From: JAKFDI01 sp044508835
Lineage (GTDB): Bacteria; Pseudomonadota; Gammaproteobacteria; Burkholderiales; Burkholderiaceae_C
DNA length: 64,000 bases
Assembly (NCBI GenBank): GCA_044508835.1
Contig: JBIQHD010000002.1
Location: 237,979-301,978, forward strand
Direction of reading: 5' to 3'
Translations under genes and position numbers: made by a program
The notes under the pieces: generated by a model
What the model was told of the DNA's origin: nothing
What the model saw: the letters and a program-made list of their open reading frames with translations, nothing else
Database searches by the model: none
Shown here: piece after piece, positions 37,723 through 45,690 of the stretch
Numbering within the stretch: the first letter of the stretch is position 1
Layout of the letters: each line of letters begins with the position of its first letter

Positions 37723-38473
37723 GTTCGCTCCCCAGGTAGGCGTCGATCACGGCCTCGTTGGCGCGGATCTCGGCCGGCGTGCCCTCGGCGATCTTCTCGC
37801 CGTAGTTGAGCACCAGGATCTTGTCGGCCAGGCTCATGATCATGTTCATCTTGTGTTCGATCAGGCACACCGTCAGGCCGCTCTTGATCATCTTGCGGAT
37901 CAGCTCGGCCAGCCCTTCGGTCTCCTCGGGGTTCACGCCGCCGGCGGGCTCGTCGAGCAGCACCAGGCTCGGGCTCGTCGACAGCGCGAGCGCGAAGGCC
38001 ACGCGCTTGCGCTCCTCCTGCGAGATGTCGCCCGCCAGCCGGTTCGCCGCGTGCGACAGGCCCACGAACTCGAGCGCCTCGCGCGCCTTCTCGCGGCAGA
38101 TGCGCTCCTCTTCCTTCAGGCGCGCCGAGCCCACCAGCACGTCCCACAGCCCCGAGCGGGTGCGCAGGCGGTGGCCGACGATGAGGTTGTCGAGCACGGT
38201 GGCCTGGTCGAACAGCGCCGTCGTCTGGAAGGTGCGCGACACGCCCAGCTTCGCCACCTGGTCGGTGCGCAGGTTGGTGACGTCCGTGCCCTTGAAGGTG
38301 ATCGTGCCGGAGGTCGGCAGGTGAACGCCGCTGATCAGGTTGAAGAAGGTCGTCTTGCCGGCGCCGTTGGGGCCGATGATCGCGTTGATCTTGCCCTCTT
38401 CGATGGTGGTGGTGACGTCGTTGACGGCGGCCAGGCCGCCGAAGCGCTTGGACAGGTGGCGGATCTCAAGCAT
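37709..38473 (-). CDS. livG: ABC importer ATPase, LivG-like, with altered signature motif
   Basis: A 254-residue ATPase with Walker A GPNGAGKTT (about 35-43) and Walker B LVLLDEPAGGVNPEE. In the place of the LSGGQ/LSYGQ signature it has DISQEERKRVAFALAL, that is, the two glycines and the final Gln are replaced. The composite ATP site that uses this signature may be degenerate, as in several asymmetric ABC proteins. It overlaps LivM by 8 bases and LivF by 14, so the operon is tightly coupled. Confidence 0.93.
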   Translation of the reverse strand: MLEIRHLSKRFGGLAAVNDVTTTIEEGKINAIIGPNGAGKTTFFNLISGVHLPTSGTITFKGTDVTNLRTDQVAKLGVSRTFQTTALFDQATVLDNLIVGHRLRTRSGLWDVLVGSARLKEEERICREKAREALEFVGLSHAANRLAGDISQEERKRVAFALALSTSPSLVLLDEPAGGVNPEETEGLAELIRKMIKSGLTVCLIEHKMNMIMSLADKILVLNYGEKIAEGTPAEIRANEAVIDAYLGSEHADA

Positions 38474-39479
38474 GGCTGCCCTCCTGCGATGCGGACGACT
38501 TCACGGGGGCGGCCGGCGCGGCCGCGGCCTGCGCGGCGGCGGCGCGGCGCGCCTGCCACGCGAGGAAGCTGCCGACGATGCCGTTGGGCATGAAGATCAC
38601 GAGCAGGATCAGCAGCGGCCCGAAGACGACGAAGCGGTAGTCCTGCAGGAACTGCAGGTACTGCGTGAGCCACGGCATCGCCAGGGCGCCGAGCAGCGGC
38701 CCGAGCATGGTGCCGATGCCGCCGATCAGCATGAACATCGTCATGTCGAAGGTGTGGTGCACGCCGGCGAGGTCCGGCCCGAGGAAGCGCACGAAGCCGG
38801 CGTACAGCCCGCCCGCGAGGCCGGCGTAGAACACCGACAGCACGAAGGACACCACCTTGTTGCGCATCAGGTTGATGCCCAGCGACTCGGCGAGCTCGTC
38901 GCTGTTGCGGATCGCCATGAAGGTGCGCCCGAGCAGCGAGTTGACGATGCGGTGCATCACCCACACACCGACCACGAGGAAGAAGAACACCATGTAGTAC
39001 AGCGCGCGCGGCGTGTCGAAGGTGATCGGGCCGATGGGCGTCGGCGCGGGGATGCCGATGATGCCCACCGTGCCGTGCGTGAGGCTCTCCCACTTCTCGA
39101 TCACGAGGAACATGATGTAGCCCACGCACAGCGTGAAGATCGAGAAGTAGTGGCCCTTGAGCCGCAGCGAGACGATGCCCAGCGGCCAGCCGATGGCGGC
39201 GGTGACGAAGCCCGACAGCGCGAACGCGATCCAGAACGGCACCTGGTAGTCCACGGTGAGGATGCCCACCGTGTACGCCCCCACCGCCATGAAGCCGGCG
39301 TGCGCGAGGTTGAACTGCCCGGTGTAGCCGGTGATGAGGTTCAGCCCCACCGTGGCGATCGCGAAGATGTAGGCGGTGGACATCACCGTGAGGTGGTAGT
39401 CGTTGCCCGCCATGAAGGGGAACGCCAGGCCGAGGATGAACAGCAGGCTCCAGCCGGTCTTGCCTTGGAGAAACGACAT
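38466..39479 (-). CDS. livM: ABC importer permease, LivM-like
   Basis: A 337-residue membrane protein with about 8-10 helices, starting MSFLQGKTGW. The family block LNLITGYTGQFNLAHAGFMAVGAYT and the coupling segment SLLGRTFMAIRNSDELAESLGIN are present. The C-terminus is an Ala-rich tail. It forms the pore with LivH. It starts 2 bases after the LivH stop. Confidence 0.93.
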   Translation of the reverse strand: MSFLQGKTGWSLLFILGLAFPFMAGNDYHLTVMSTAYIFAIATVGLNLITGYTGQFNLAHAGFMAVGAYTVGILTVDYQVPFWIAFALSGFVTAAIGWPLGIVSLRLKGHYFSIFTLCVGYIMFLVIEKWESLTHGTVGIIGIPAPTPIGPITFDTPRALYYMVFFFLVVGVWVMHRIVNSLLGRTFMAIRNSDELAESLGINLMRNKVVSFVLSVFYAGLAGGLYAGFVRFLGPDLAGVHHTFDMTMFMLIGGIGTMLGPLLGALAMPWLTQYLQFLQDYRFVVFGPLLILLVIFMPNGIVGSFLAWQARRAAAAQAAAAPAAPVKSSASQEGSHA

Positions 39480-39481
39480 GG

Positions 39482-40345
39482 TCAGTGCGCTCCCTTGCTG
39501 AACAGGCCCTGCGGGCGCACCGAGAGGATGACCACCAGCAGCACGAAGGCGATGATGTCCTTGTAGTCGGTGGAGATGTAGAAGGCGCCGAAGCTCTCGG
39601 CGAAGCCGATCACCAGGCCGCCGACGATGGCGCCGGGCACGCTGCCCATGCCGCCGAGGATGATGATGACGAAGGCCTTCGTGATCACCAGGTTGCCCAT
39701 GGTCGGGTACACGAGGTTGATCGGCGCGTACAGCGTGGCGGCCACGGCGGCCAGCACGCCCGAGATGGCGAAGGTGAGCATCGCCACGCGGTTGGCGTCG
39801 ATGCCCACCAGCGAGGCGCCGTCGCGGTTCTGCGCCATGGCGATGATGGTCGAGCCCGTGACCGTCTTCTTCAGGAAGAGCTGCAGCACCACCATCAGGG
39901 CGAAGGCCGCGCCGACGATCAGCAGGCGCTGCACCGGGGCGATGACGCCGGCCACCTCGATGATGCCGCCGTAGGGGGACTGCATGCGGCGGAAGTCGGC
40001 GCCGAACAGCGCCTGCGCGCCCGCCTCGAGGAACAGCAGCAGGCCGATGGCCGCGATCATGGGGTGCAGGCCCGAGGCGTTGCGCAGCGGATGGAAGACG
40101 AGGCGCTCGGACAGCGTGGCCACCGCGGCCACCGCCATGGCCGAGCCGATCATCGCCAGCCAGTAGTTCATGCCGAACTGCGACATCAGGAACCACGAGG
40201 CGAAGGCGCCCACCATGTACAGCGCGCCGTGCGCGAAGTTCGGCACGTGCAGGATGCCGTAGACGAGCGTGAGGCCGAGGGCGACGAGGCTGTAGATGCC
40301 GCCGAGCGTCAGCCCGTTCAGGACTTGCTGGAAGAAGAGATCCAC
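39482..40345 (-). CDS. livH: ABC importer permease, LivH-like
   Basis: A 287-residue membrane protein. The start is a GTG at 40345 with GGGAGG about ten bases upstream. MDLFFQQVLNGLTLGGIYSLVALGLTLVYGILHVPNFAHGALYMVGAF is the classic N-terminus of this family in content, and the coupling motif around MAQNRDGASLVGIDANRV is present. It heads the five-gene importer operon, divergent from etfBA. Confidence 0.93.
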   Translation of the reverse strand: MDLFFQQVLNGLTLGGIYSLVALGLTLVYGILHVPNFAHGALYMVGAFASWFLMSQFGMNYWLAMIGSAMAVAAVATLSERLVFHPLRNASGLHPMIAAIGLLLFLEAGAQALFGADFRRMQSPYGGIIEVAGVIAPVQRLLIVGAAFALMVVLQLFLKKTVTGSTIIAMAQNRDGASLVGIDANRVAMLTFAISGVLAAVAATLYAPINLVYPTMGNLVITKAFVIIILGGMGSVPGAIVGGLVIGFAESFGAFYISTDYKDIIAFVLLVVILSVRPQGLFSKGAH

Positions 40346-40912
40346 CGCTCAGGCCTCCCGCCGGATGGCGCCATACGGGTGCCGCGCCGCCGCGGCGGCG
40401 CTTCGGACAAGACGGGCGCGTGCAGCGGCCTGTCGCAGGAACAGAGGCATGGGAAGACTCCGGTGAGCCGCTGAGCGGCGGCGGGTGGGGGCGCAGTTTC
40501 GACCCGGCCGGCAGGGGTCTGCACGGCCGTGTAGCGGAAAAGGCGGCGCATTCTCCTGGGGGGAATTCGTCACCGTCAACCGTTATTGCACGCAATGTAC
40601 TGCATCGCGGAATAACGAGGGTAAATCCGAGTATCGGGGGCCGGAGGTTACCGGCTGGCCGATTCGCCGATATCACCAAGGCGACAGGGCGGCCGCCGCG
40701 CGCGGAGGACACTGGGCGGTGTGCATGCCGAGGCTGCCCCGGTGCCGGCATCTGGTTCCACCACGCAGAAGGGTGTTTCGCAAAATGAGGGGCTGGCTAG
40801 AATGCCCGCCTCGCCGCGCGGCGCCCCCGCGAGGCCGCGGCCCGCGGGCCGATCCGCCGGGCCGGGCTTGCGCCGGCCCGACCAACCAACCCCATTCCAA
40901 GGAGGTGTCCCG
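40346..40912. promoter_or_regulatory. Divergent control region of importer operon and etfBA
   Basis: A 567-base gap without a supported gene. A lower-GC core at 40570-40640 holds CGTTATT (40581-40587) facing AATAACG (40611-40617), with TTGCACGCAA and, at 40597-40610, GTACTGCATCGCGG between them; the last matches the 27146 motif at 12 of 14 bases. A perfect AAGGAGG precedes etfB. The rest (40346-40560 and 40650-40890) shows nothing clear. Confidence 0.55.
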
Positions 40913-41662
40913 ATGAAGATCCTCGTCCCCGTCAAGCGGGTGGTCGACTACAACGTGAAGGTACGGGTGAAGAGTGACGGCACGGGGGTGGACATTGCCA
41001 ACGTGAAGATGAGCATGAACCCGTTCGACGAGATCGCGGTGGAGGAGGCGGTGCGGCTGAAGGAGAAGGGCGCGGCGACCGAGGTGATCGCCGTGTCCTG
41101 CGGCGTCGCGCAGTGCCAGGAGACGCTGCGCACGGCCATGGCCATCGGTGCCGACCGGGCCATCCTGGTGGAGACCGCCGAGGAGCTGCAGCCCCTGGCC
41201 GTGGCCAAGCTGCTCAAGGCCCTGGTCGACAAGGAACAGCCCGGCCTCGTCATCCTGGGCAAGCAGGCCATCGACGACGACTGCAACCAGACCGGGCAGA
41301 TGCTGGCCGCGCTGGCCGAGCTGCCGCAGGCCACCTTCGCCAGCAAGGTCGAGATCGACGGCCAGGGCGTGAACGTCACGCGCGAAGTCGACGGCGGCCT
41401 GGAAGTGCTCGCGCTCACGCTGCCGGCGGTGGTCACCACCGACCTGCGCCTGAACGAGCCGCGCTACGTGACGCTGCCCAACATCATGAAGGCCAAGAAG
41501 AAGCCGCTGGAGACCGTCAAGCCCGCGGACCTGGGCGTGGACGTGGCGCCGCGGCTGAAGACCCTGAAGGTCAGCGAGCCGCCCAAGCGCAGCGCCGGCA
41601 TCAAGGTGCCCGACGTGGCCACGCTGGTGAACAAGCTCAAGACCGAAGCCAAGGTGATCTGA
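40913..41662 (+). CDS. etfB: Electron transfer flavoprotein beta subunit
   Basis: A 249-residue ETF beta subunit starting MKILVPVKRVVDYNVKVRVK. The AMP-binding and recognition-loop features are present (NPFDEIAVEEAVRLKEKGAATEVIAVS, GKQAIDDDCNQTGQMLA, LPNIMKAKKKPLET). With the alpha subunit it accepts electrons from acyl-CoA dehydrogenases, including GcdH and the two pairs here, and passes them to ETF:quinone oxidoreductase. AAGGAGG before the ATG suggests high expression. Confidence 0.96.
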   Translation: MKILVPVKRVVDYNVKVRVKSDGTGVDIANVKMSMNPFDEIAVEEAVRLKEKGAATEVIAVSCGVAQCQETLRTAMAIGADRAILVETAEELQPLAVAKLLKALVDKEQPGLVILGKQAIDDDCNQTGQMLAALAELPQATFASKVEIDGQGVNVTREVDGGLEVLALTLPAVVTTDLRLNEPRYVTLPNIMKAKKKPLETVKPADLGVDVAPRLKTLKVSEPPKRSAGIKVPDVATLVNKLKTEAKVI

Positions 41663-41664
41663 TC

Positions 41665-42597
41665 ATGACCGCACTCGTCATTGCTGAACACGACAACCAG
41701 ACCCTCAAGGGCGCCACCCTGAACACCATCACCGCGGCCCAGGCCTGCGGCGGCGAAGTGCACGTGCTCGTGGCCGGCGTCAACGCCAAGCCCGCGGCCG
41801 AGGCCGCCGCCAAGATCGCCGGCGTGGCCAAGGTGATCCTGGCCGACGGCGCCCCGCTCGACCACGGGCTGGCCGAGAACGTCGCCGCGCAGGTACTGGC
41901 GATTGCCGACGACTACAGCCACATCCTCTTCCCCGCCACCGCCAGCGGCAAGAACATCGCCCCGCGCGTGGCCGCCAAGCTGGACGTGGGCCAGATCAGC
42001 GACATCACGAAAGTGATCGGCGCCGACACCTTCGAGCGCCCCATCTACGCGGGCAACGCCATCGCCACGGTGCAGAGCGCCGACAAGGTCAAGGTGATCA
42101 CCGTGCGCACCACGGGCTTCGACGCGGCGGGATCGGAAGGCGGCAGCGCCGCCATCGAGACCGCGCAGGCCGTGGCCGAGGGGGGCAAGAGCCGCTTCGT
42201 GAAGGCCGAGATCGCCAGGAACGACCGGCCGGAGCTGACGGCGGCCAAGATCATCGTCTCGGGCGGTCGGGCGCTGGGCTCAAGCGAGAAGTTCACCGAG
42301 GTGCTCACGCCGCTGGCCGACAAGCTGGGGGCGGCGCTGGGGGCCAGCCGCGCGGCGGTGGACGCGGGGTACGCGCCCAACGACTGGCAGGTGGGGCAGA
42401 CGGGCAAGATCGTGGCGCCGCAGCTGTACATCGCCGCGGGCATCAGCGGGGCGATCCAGCACCTGGCGGGGATGAAGGACTCCAAGGTGATCGTGGCGAT
42501 CAACAAGGACCCGGAGGCGCCGATCTTCAGCGTGGCCGACTACGGCCTGGAGGCCGACCTCTTCGCCGCCGTGCCGGAATTGGTCAAGGCGCTCTGA
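41665..42597 (+). CDS. etfA: Electron transfer flavoprotein alpha subunit
   Basis: A 310-residue ETF alpha subunit, beginning 2 bases after etfB. The C-terminal FAD domain has SGGRALGSSEKF, GYAPNDWQVGQTGKIVAPQLYIAAGISGAIQHLAGMKDS and INKDPEAPIFSVADYGL, all family landmarks. It carries the FAD through which acyl-CoA dehydrogenase electrons pass. Confidence 0.96.
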   Translation: MTALVIAEHDNQTLKGATLNTITAAQACGGEVHVLVAGVNAKPAAEAAAKIAGVAKVILADGAPLDHGLAENVAAQVLAIADDYSHILFPATASGKNIAPRVAAKLDVGQISDITKVIGADTFERPIYAGNAIATVQSADKVKVITVRTTGFDAAGSEGGSAAIETAQAVAEGGKSRFVKAEIARNDRPELTAAKIIVSGGRALGSSEKFTEVLTPLADKLGAALGASRAAVDAGYAPNDWQVGQTGKIVAPQLYIAAGISGAIQHLAGMKDSKVIVAINKDPEAPIFSVADYGLEADLFAAVPELVKAL

Positions 42598-42660
42598 CGC
42601 GATCGTGCCGGTGCGTCCAGAATCGGCGACGGCAGTTCCAACCCGCAGGAGACAAGACCC

Positions 42661-43431
42661 ATGAACGCACCGCTCGAATTCGCTCCCGTCCGCCACCTCG
42701 TCTCGCCCGAGGAATGGCAGGCCCGCGTGGACCTCGCGGCCGCCTACCGGCTGGTCGCGCTGTTCGGCTGGGACGACCTGGTGTTCACGCACATCTCGAT
42801 GCGCGTGCCCGGCGAGCCGGAGCATTTCCTCATCAACCCCTACGGGCTGTTCTTCGAGGAGATGACCGCCTCCAGCCTCGTCAAGGTGAACGAGGAAGGC
42901 CACCCGGTGATGCCCACGGCCTACGACGTGAACCCGGCCGGCTTCACCATCCACAGCGCGGTGCACGCGGCGCGCCCGGAGGTGAACTGCGTGATGCACA
43001 CCCACACGCTGCACGGCGTGGCGGTGTCGGCGCAGAAGCACGGGCTGCTCGCGCTGTCGCAGCATTCGACCTTTCCGCTGTCGAGCATCGCCTACCACGA
43101 CTACGAAGGCGTGGCCCTGCGCGAGGACGAGAAGCCGCGGCTGGTGGCGAGCCTGGGCTCGGCCAACCACCTGGTGCTGCGCAACCACGGCCTGCTGACC
43201 TGCGGGCGCACGGCGGCCGAGGCCTTCCAGGCGATGTACATCCTCGAGGCCTCGTGCCGCATCCAGATCCTGGCGCAGTCGGGCGGCGGCGAGCTGAACG
43301 TGCTGCCGCAGTCGATGGTGGAGCTCAACCTCGCGCAGTCGCGCGAGGCCTCGAAGGGCAAGGGCGCGAACCTCGTGTGGCCCGGCCTGCTGCGCCGCCT
43401 GGATCGCCGCAATCCGGGCTACGCAGACTAG
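42661..43431 (+). CDS. Class II aldolase/adducin-family protein
   Basis: A 256-residue protein with the zinc site of class II aldolases: His pair in MHTHTLHGVAV near residues 118-123 and the later His in LRNHGLLTCG near 177. It resembles the catabolic/uncharacterised branch found in proteobacteria rather than FucA or AraD. It lies 63 bases after etfA and 118 bases before a hydroxyacid reductase gene on the same strand. Substrate unknown. Confidence 0.88.
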   Translation: MNAPLEFAPVRHLVSPEEWQARVDLAAAYRLVALFGWDDLVFTHISMRVPGEPEHFLINPYGLFFEEMTASSLVKVNEEGHPVMPTAYDVNPAGFTIHSAVHAARPEVNCVMHTHTLHGVAVSAQKHGLLALSQHSTFPLSSIAYHDYEGVALREDEKPRLVASLGSANHLVLRNHGLLTCGRTAAEAFQAMYILEASCRIQILAQSGGGELNVLPQSMVELNLAQSREASKGKGANLVWPGLLRRLDRRNPGYAD

Positions 43432-43549
43432 CCCCACGCCCTGCGCGCTTCGCGCGCCGTCCCCAGAGGGCAGCACCCGCGGACCGGCAGAGCCGGCGCC
43501 GCGGTGTTCGCTCGAAGCCTTCTTCGCGCCTCTTCTCCCGTCTCGCACC

Positions 43550-44476
43550 ATGTCCGTTCTCGTTGCCGTCTCGCCGCTGAATGGCGAGCCCTACTTCGAC
43601 GCGCTCTCGCGCATTCCCGGCCTCACCGTCTGGCGTGAAGCCGACGACCCGCCGCCCGGCCAGGTGGAAGCCGTCCTCGCCTGGCGCGTGAAGGATGGCT
43701 TCGTCGGCCGCTTCCCGAATCTGCGCATGGTCTCGGCCATCGGCGCGGGCGTGGACAAGATCGTCGCCGCCACCGACCTGCCGCCGTCGCTGGCCGTCAC
43801 CCGCATCGTCGACCCGAACCAGGGCGTGGAGATCGCGCAGTACGTGGTGGCGCAGGCGCTGCGCGTGACGCGCGACCTGCCGCTGTACGCCGCGCAGCAG
43901 GCGCGCGCCGAATGGGCGCGCCACCCGGTGCGCCCGGCCTCGGCCTGCCGCGTCGGCATCCTCGGCATCGGCCAGGTCGGGCAGGCCATCGCGCGGGCCT
44001 TCGCGCCGCTGGGCTACCCGGTGGCGGGCTGGAGCCGCAGCGCCCGCGCCGTCGACGGCGTCGAATGCTTCGCCGGCGAGGCCGGGCTGCCCGCGATGCT
44101 GGCCCGCACCGACATCCTCGTGTGCGCGCTGCCGCTCACGCCGGCCACGCGCGGGCTGCTGAACCGCGCGGTGCTGTCGCGGCTGCCGCGCGGCGCGATG
44201 GTCATCAACATCGGCCGCGGCGAGCAGCTCGTCGAGGACGACCTGCGCGCGCTGCTCGACGAGGGCCACCTCGGCGCCGCCGCGCTCGATGTGTTCGAGC
44301 GCGAGCCGCCCAGGCCGGACAACTGGGTCTGGTCGCACCCCAAGGTCGCCGCCACGCCGCACATCGCGGCGCAGGCCTCGTACGACGAGGTGGCGCGCCA
44401 GGTGGCCGACAGCCTCGCGCGGCTGCGCCGCGGCGAGCGGCCGCTGCACGAGGTCGACCGGCGCGCCGGCTACTGA
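43550..44476 (+). CDS. ghrA: Glyoxylate/hydroxypyruvate reductase A-like dehydrogenase
   Basis: A 308-residue D-2-hydroxyacid dehydrogenase of the GhrA type. The Rossmann motif GILGIGQVGQAIARAFAPLGY, the catalytic Arg in NIGRGEQLVEDDL, a Glu about 28 residues on and the His in ATPHIAAQAS are present. It reduces glyoxylate or hydroxypyruvate with NAD(P)H. Its last 7 bases overlap the end of the convergent exporter adaptor gene. Confidence 0.9.
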   Translation: MSVLVAVSPLNGEPYFDALSRIPGLTVWREADDPPPGQVEAVLAWRVKDGFVGRFPNLRMVSAIGAGVDKIVAATDLPPSLAVTRIVDPNQGVEIAQYVVAQALRVTRDLPLYAAQQARAEWARHPVRPASACRVGILGIGQVGQAIARAFAPLGYPVAGWSRSARAVDGVECFAGEAGLPAMLARTDILVCALPLTPATRGLLNRAVLSRLPRGAMVINIGRGEQLVEDDLRALLDEGHLGAAALDVFEREPPRPDNWVWSHPKVAATPHIAAQASYDEVARQVADSLARLRRGERPLHEVDRRAGY

Positions 44477-45690
44477 GGCGCGTTGACGCGCAGGCGCTGG
44501 CCGTCGCCGACGGCCGCGCCGGGATAGAGCACCACCCGCTCGCCCACCGCCACGCCCGCGTCGACCCAGGCGGCCTCGGCGTTGCGCTCGCGCAGCGCCA
44601 CCGGCCGCAGCCGCGCCCGGCCGCCTTCGGCGACGAGCACGGCCCAGCGGCCGCCGTCGCGCACCAGCGCCGCCGTCGGCACGATCAGCGCCTCGTCCTG
44701 CGCCGAGACGACGATGTCGGCGTCGACCCGGAAACCCTCGCCGAGGGCGGGGACCGCCTCCCCGCGCGGGTCGATGTCGACGATCACGTTCACCCGCTGC
44801 TCCTCGATCCCGAGCGCCGAGACCTTCGTGAAGGCGACCGGCTCGACCCGCCACACCCGGCCGGCGCGCGCCGGCGTGCCGCTGCCCATCGCGAGCCGCA
44901 CGGCGGCGCCGGGCCGGATGCGCAGCGCGTCGGAAGAGAGCACGTCGATCACCGCCTCGAGCTGCGTCGTGTCGGCGATCTCCAGCAGCGCCTGGCCGAG
45001 CGCCACCGGCCCGCCCACGTCCTGGTTCAGCCGGATGACGTGGCCGGCCACGGGGGCGCGCAGCGCCCACTGGCCGGCGCGCGGGGCGGCGGCCCCGCCG
45101 TTGCCGCCGTCGGCGCGCGCCAGCGCCGCGCGGGCCTCGTCGAGGGCGTGCGCGGCGACCTGCCACTCGGCCCGGGCGGCGTCCAGCGTGCGCTGCTGCA
45201 GGCGCAGCGCCAGCGCCGCCTGGTCGCGCGCGGCCGGCGAGACGAAGTGGTCGCGCGCCAGGTCGTCGGCGCGCTGGGCCTCGAGCGTGGCCTGCGCCAG
45301 CGCGGCCTCGGCGCGGCCGATGTGCGCCTGCGCGGCGGCGCGGGCCGCCTCCGCGCCCGCCACCCGCTGCCGCAGCACGCCGCGCGTGCGCGCGTCGATC
45401 ATCTGCGGCGCCACCGGCGTCAGCAGCGCCACGACCTGCCCCTGCTCGATGCGGTCGCCGACCTTGAGCGCCGGGCGCGCGAGCTCGGCGGCCGTGGGCG
45501 CGGCGATGACGTAGCGGTGCTTGACCCGCAGGCGCCCGTCCTCCTGGATCGCCTGCTCGAAGCGGCCCAGCCGGACCTCGGCCACGTCCACCGCGAGCGG
45601 GCGCGGGCGGAATGCCCAGGCGGCGAGCAGCGCCGCCGCCAGCGCGAGGGCGATCCAGCGCCCCTTGTCCTTGATCGAATGGCGTGTCAT
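44470..45690 (-). CDS. ABC-exporter periplasmic adaptor (HlyD/MacA-like)
   Basis: A 406-residue membrane-fusion protein. One N-terminal membrane helix (about 12-28) is followed by a lipoyl half (YVIAAPTAAELARPALKVGDRIEQG), a long Ala/Arg/Gln coiled-coil hairpin (about 85-190), the second lipoyl half (WALRAPVAGHVIRLNQDVGG) and a barrel domain. Its ATG overlaps the permease stop (ATGA), so it is translationally coupled. It should link the MacB-like permease to a TolC-type outer-membrane channel not encoded here. Confidence 0.9.
   Translation of the reverse strand: MTRHSIKDKGRWIALALAAALLAAWAFRPRPLAVDVAEVRLGRFEQAIQEDGRLRVKHRYVIAAPTAAELARPALKVGDRIEQGQVVALLTPVAPQMIDARTRGVLRQRVAGAEAARAAAQAHIGRAEAALAQATLEAQRADDLARDHFVSPAARDQAALALRLQQRTLDAARAEWQVAAHALDEARAALARADGGNGGAAAPRAGQWALRAPVAGHVIRLNQDVGGPVALGQALLEIADTTQLEAVIDVLSSDALRIRPGAAVRLAMGSGTPARAGRVWRVEPVAFTKVSALGIEEQRVNVIVDIDPRGEAVPALGEGFRVDADIVVSAQDEALIVPTAALVRDGGRWAVLVAEGGRARLRPVALRERNAEAAWVDAGVAVGERVVLYPGAAVGDGQRLRVNAPQ

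Noticed and set aside
40420..40788. Open frames in the importer/etf control region
   Set aside because: Low-complexity products in several frames with no ribosome site; the region looks regulatory.
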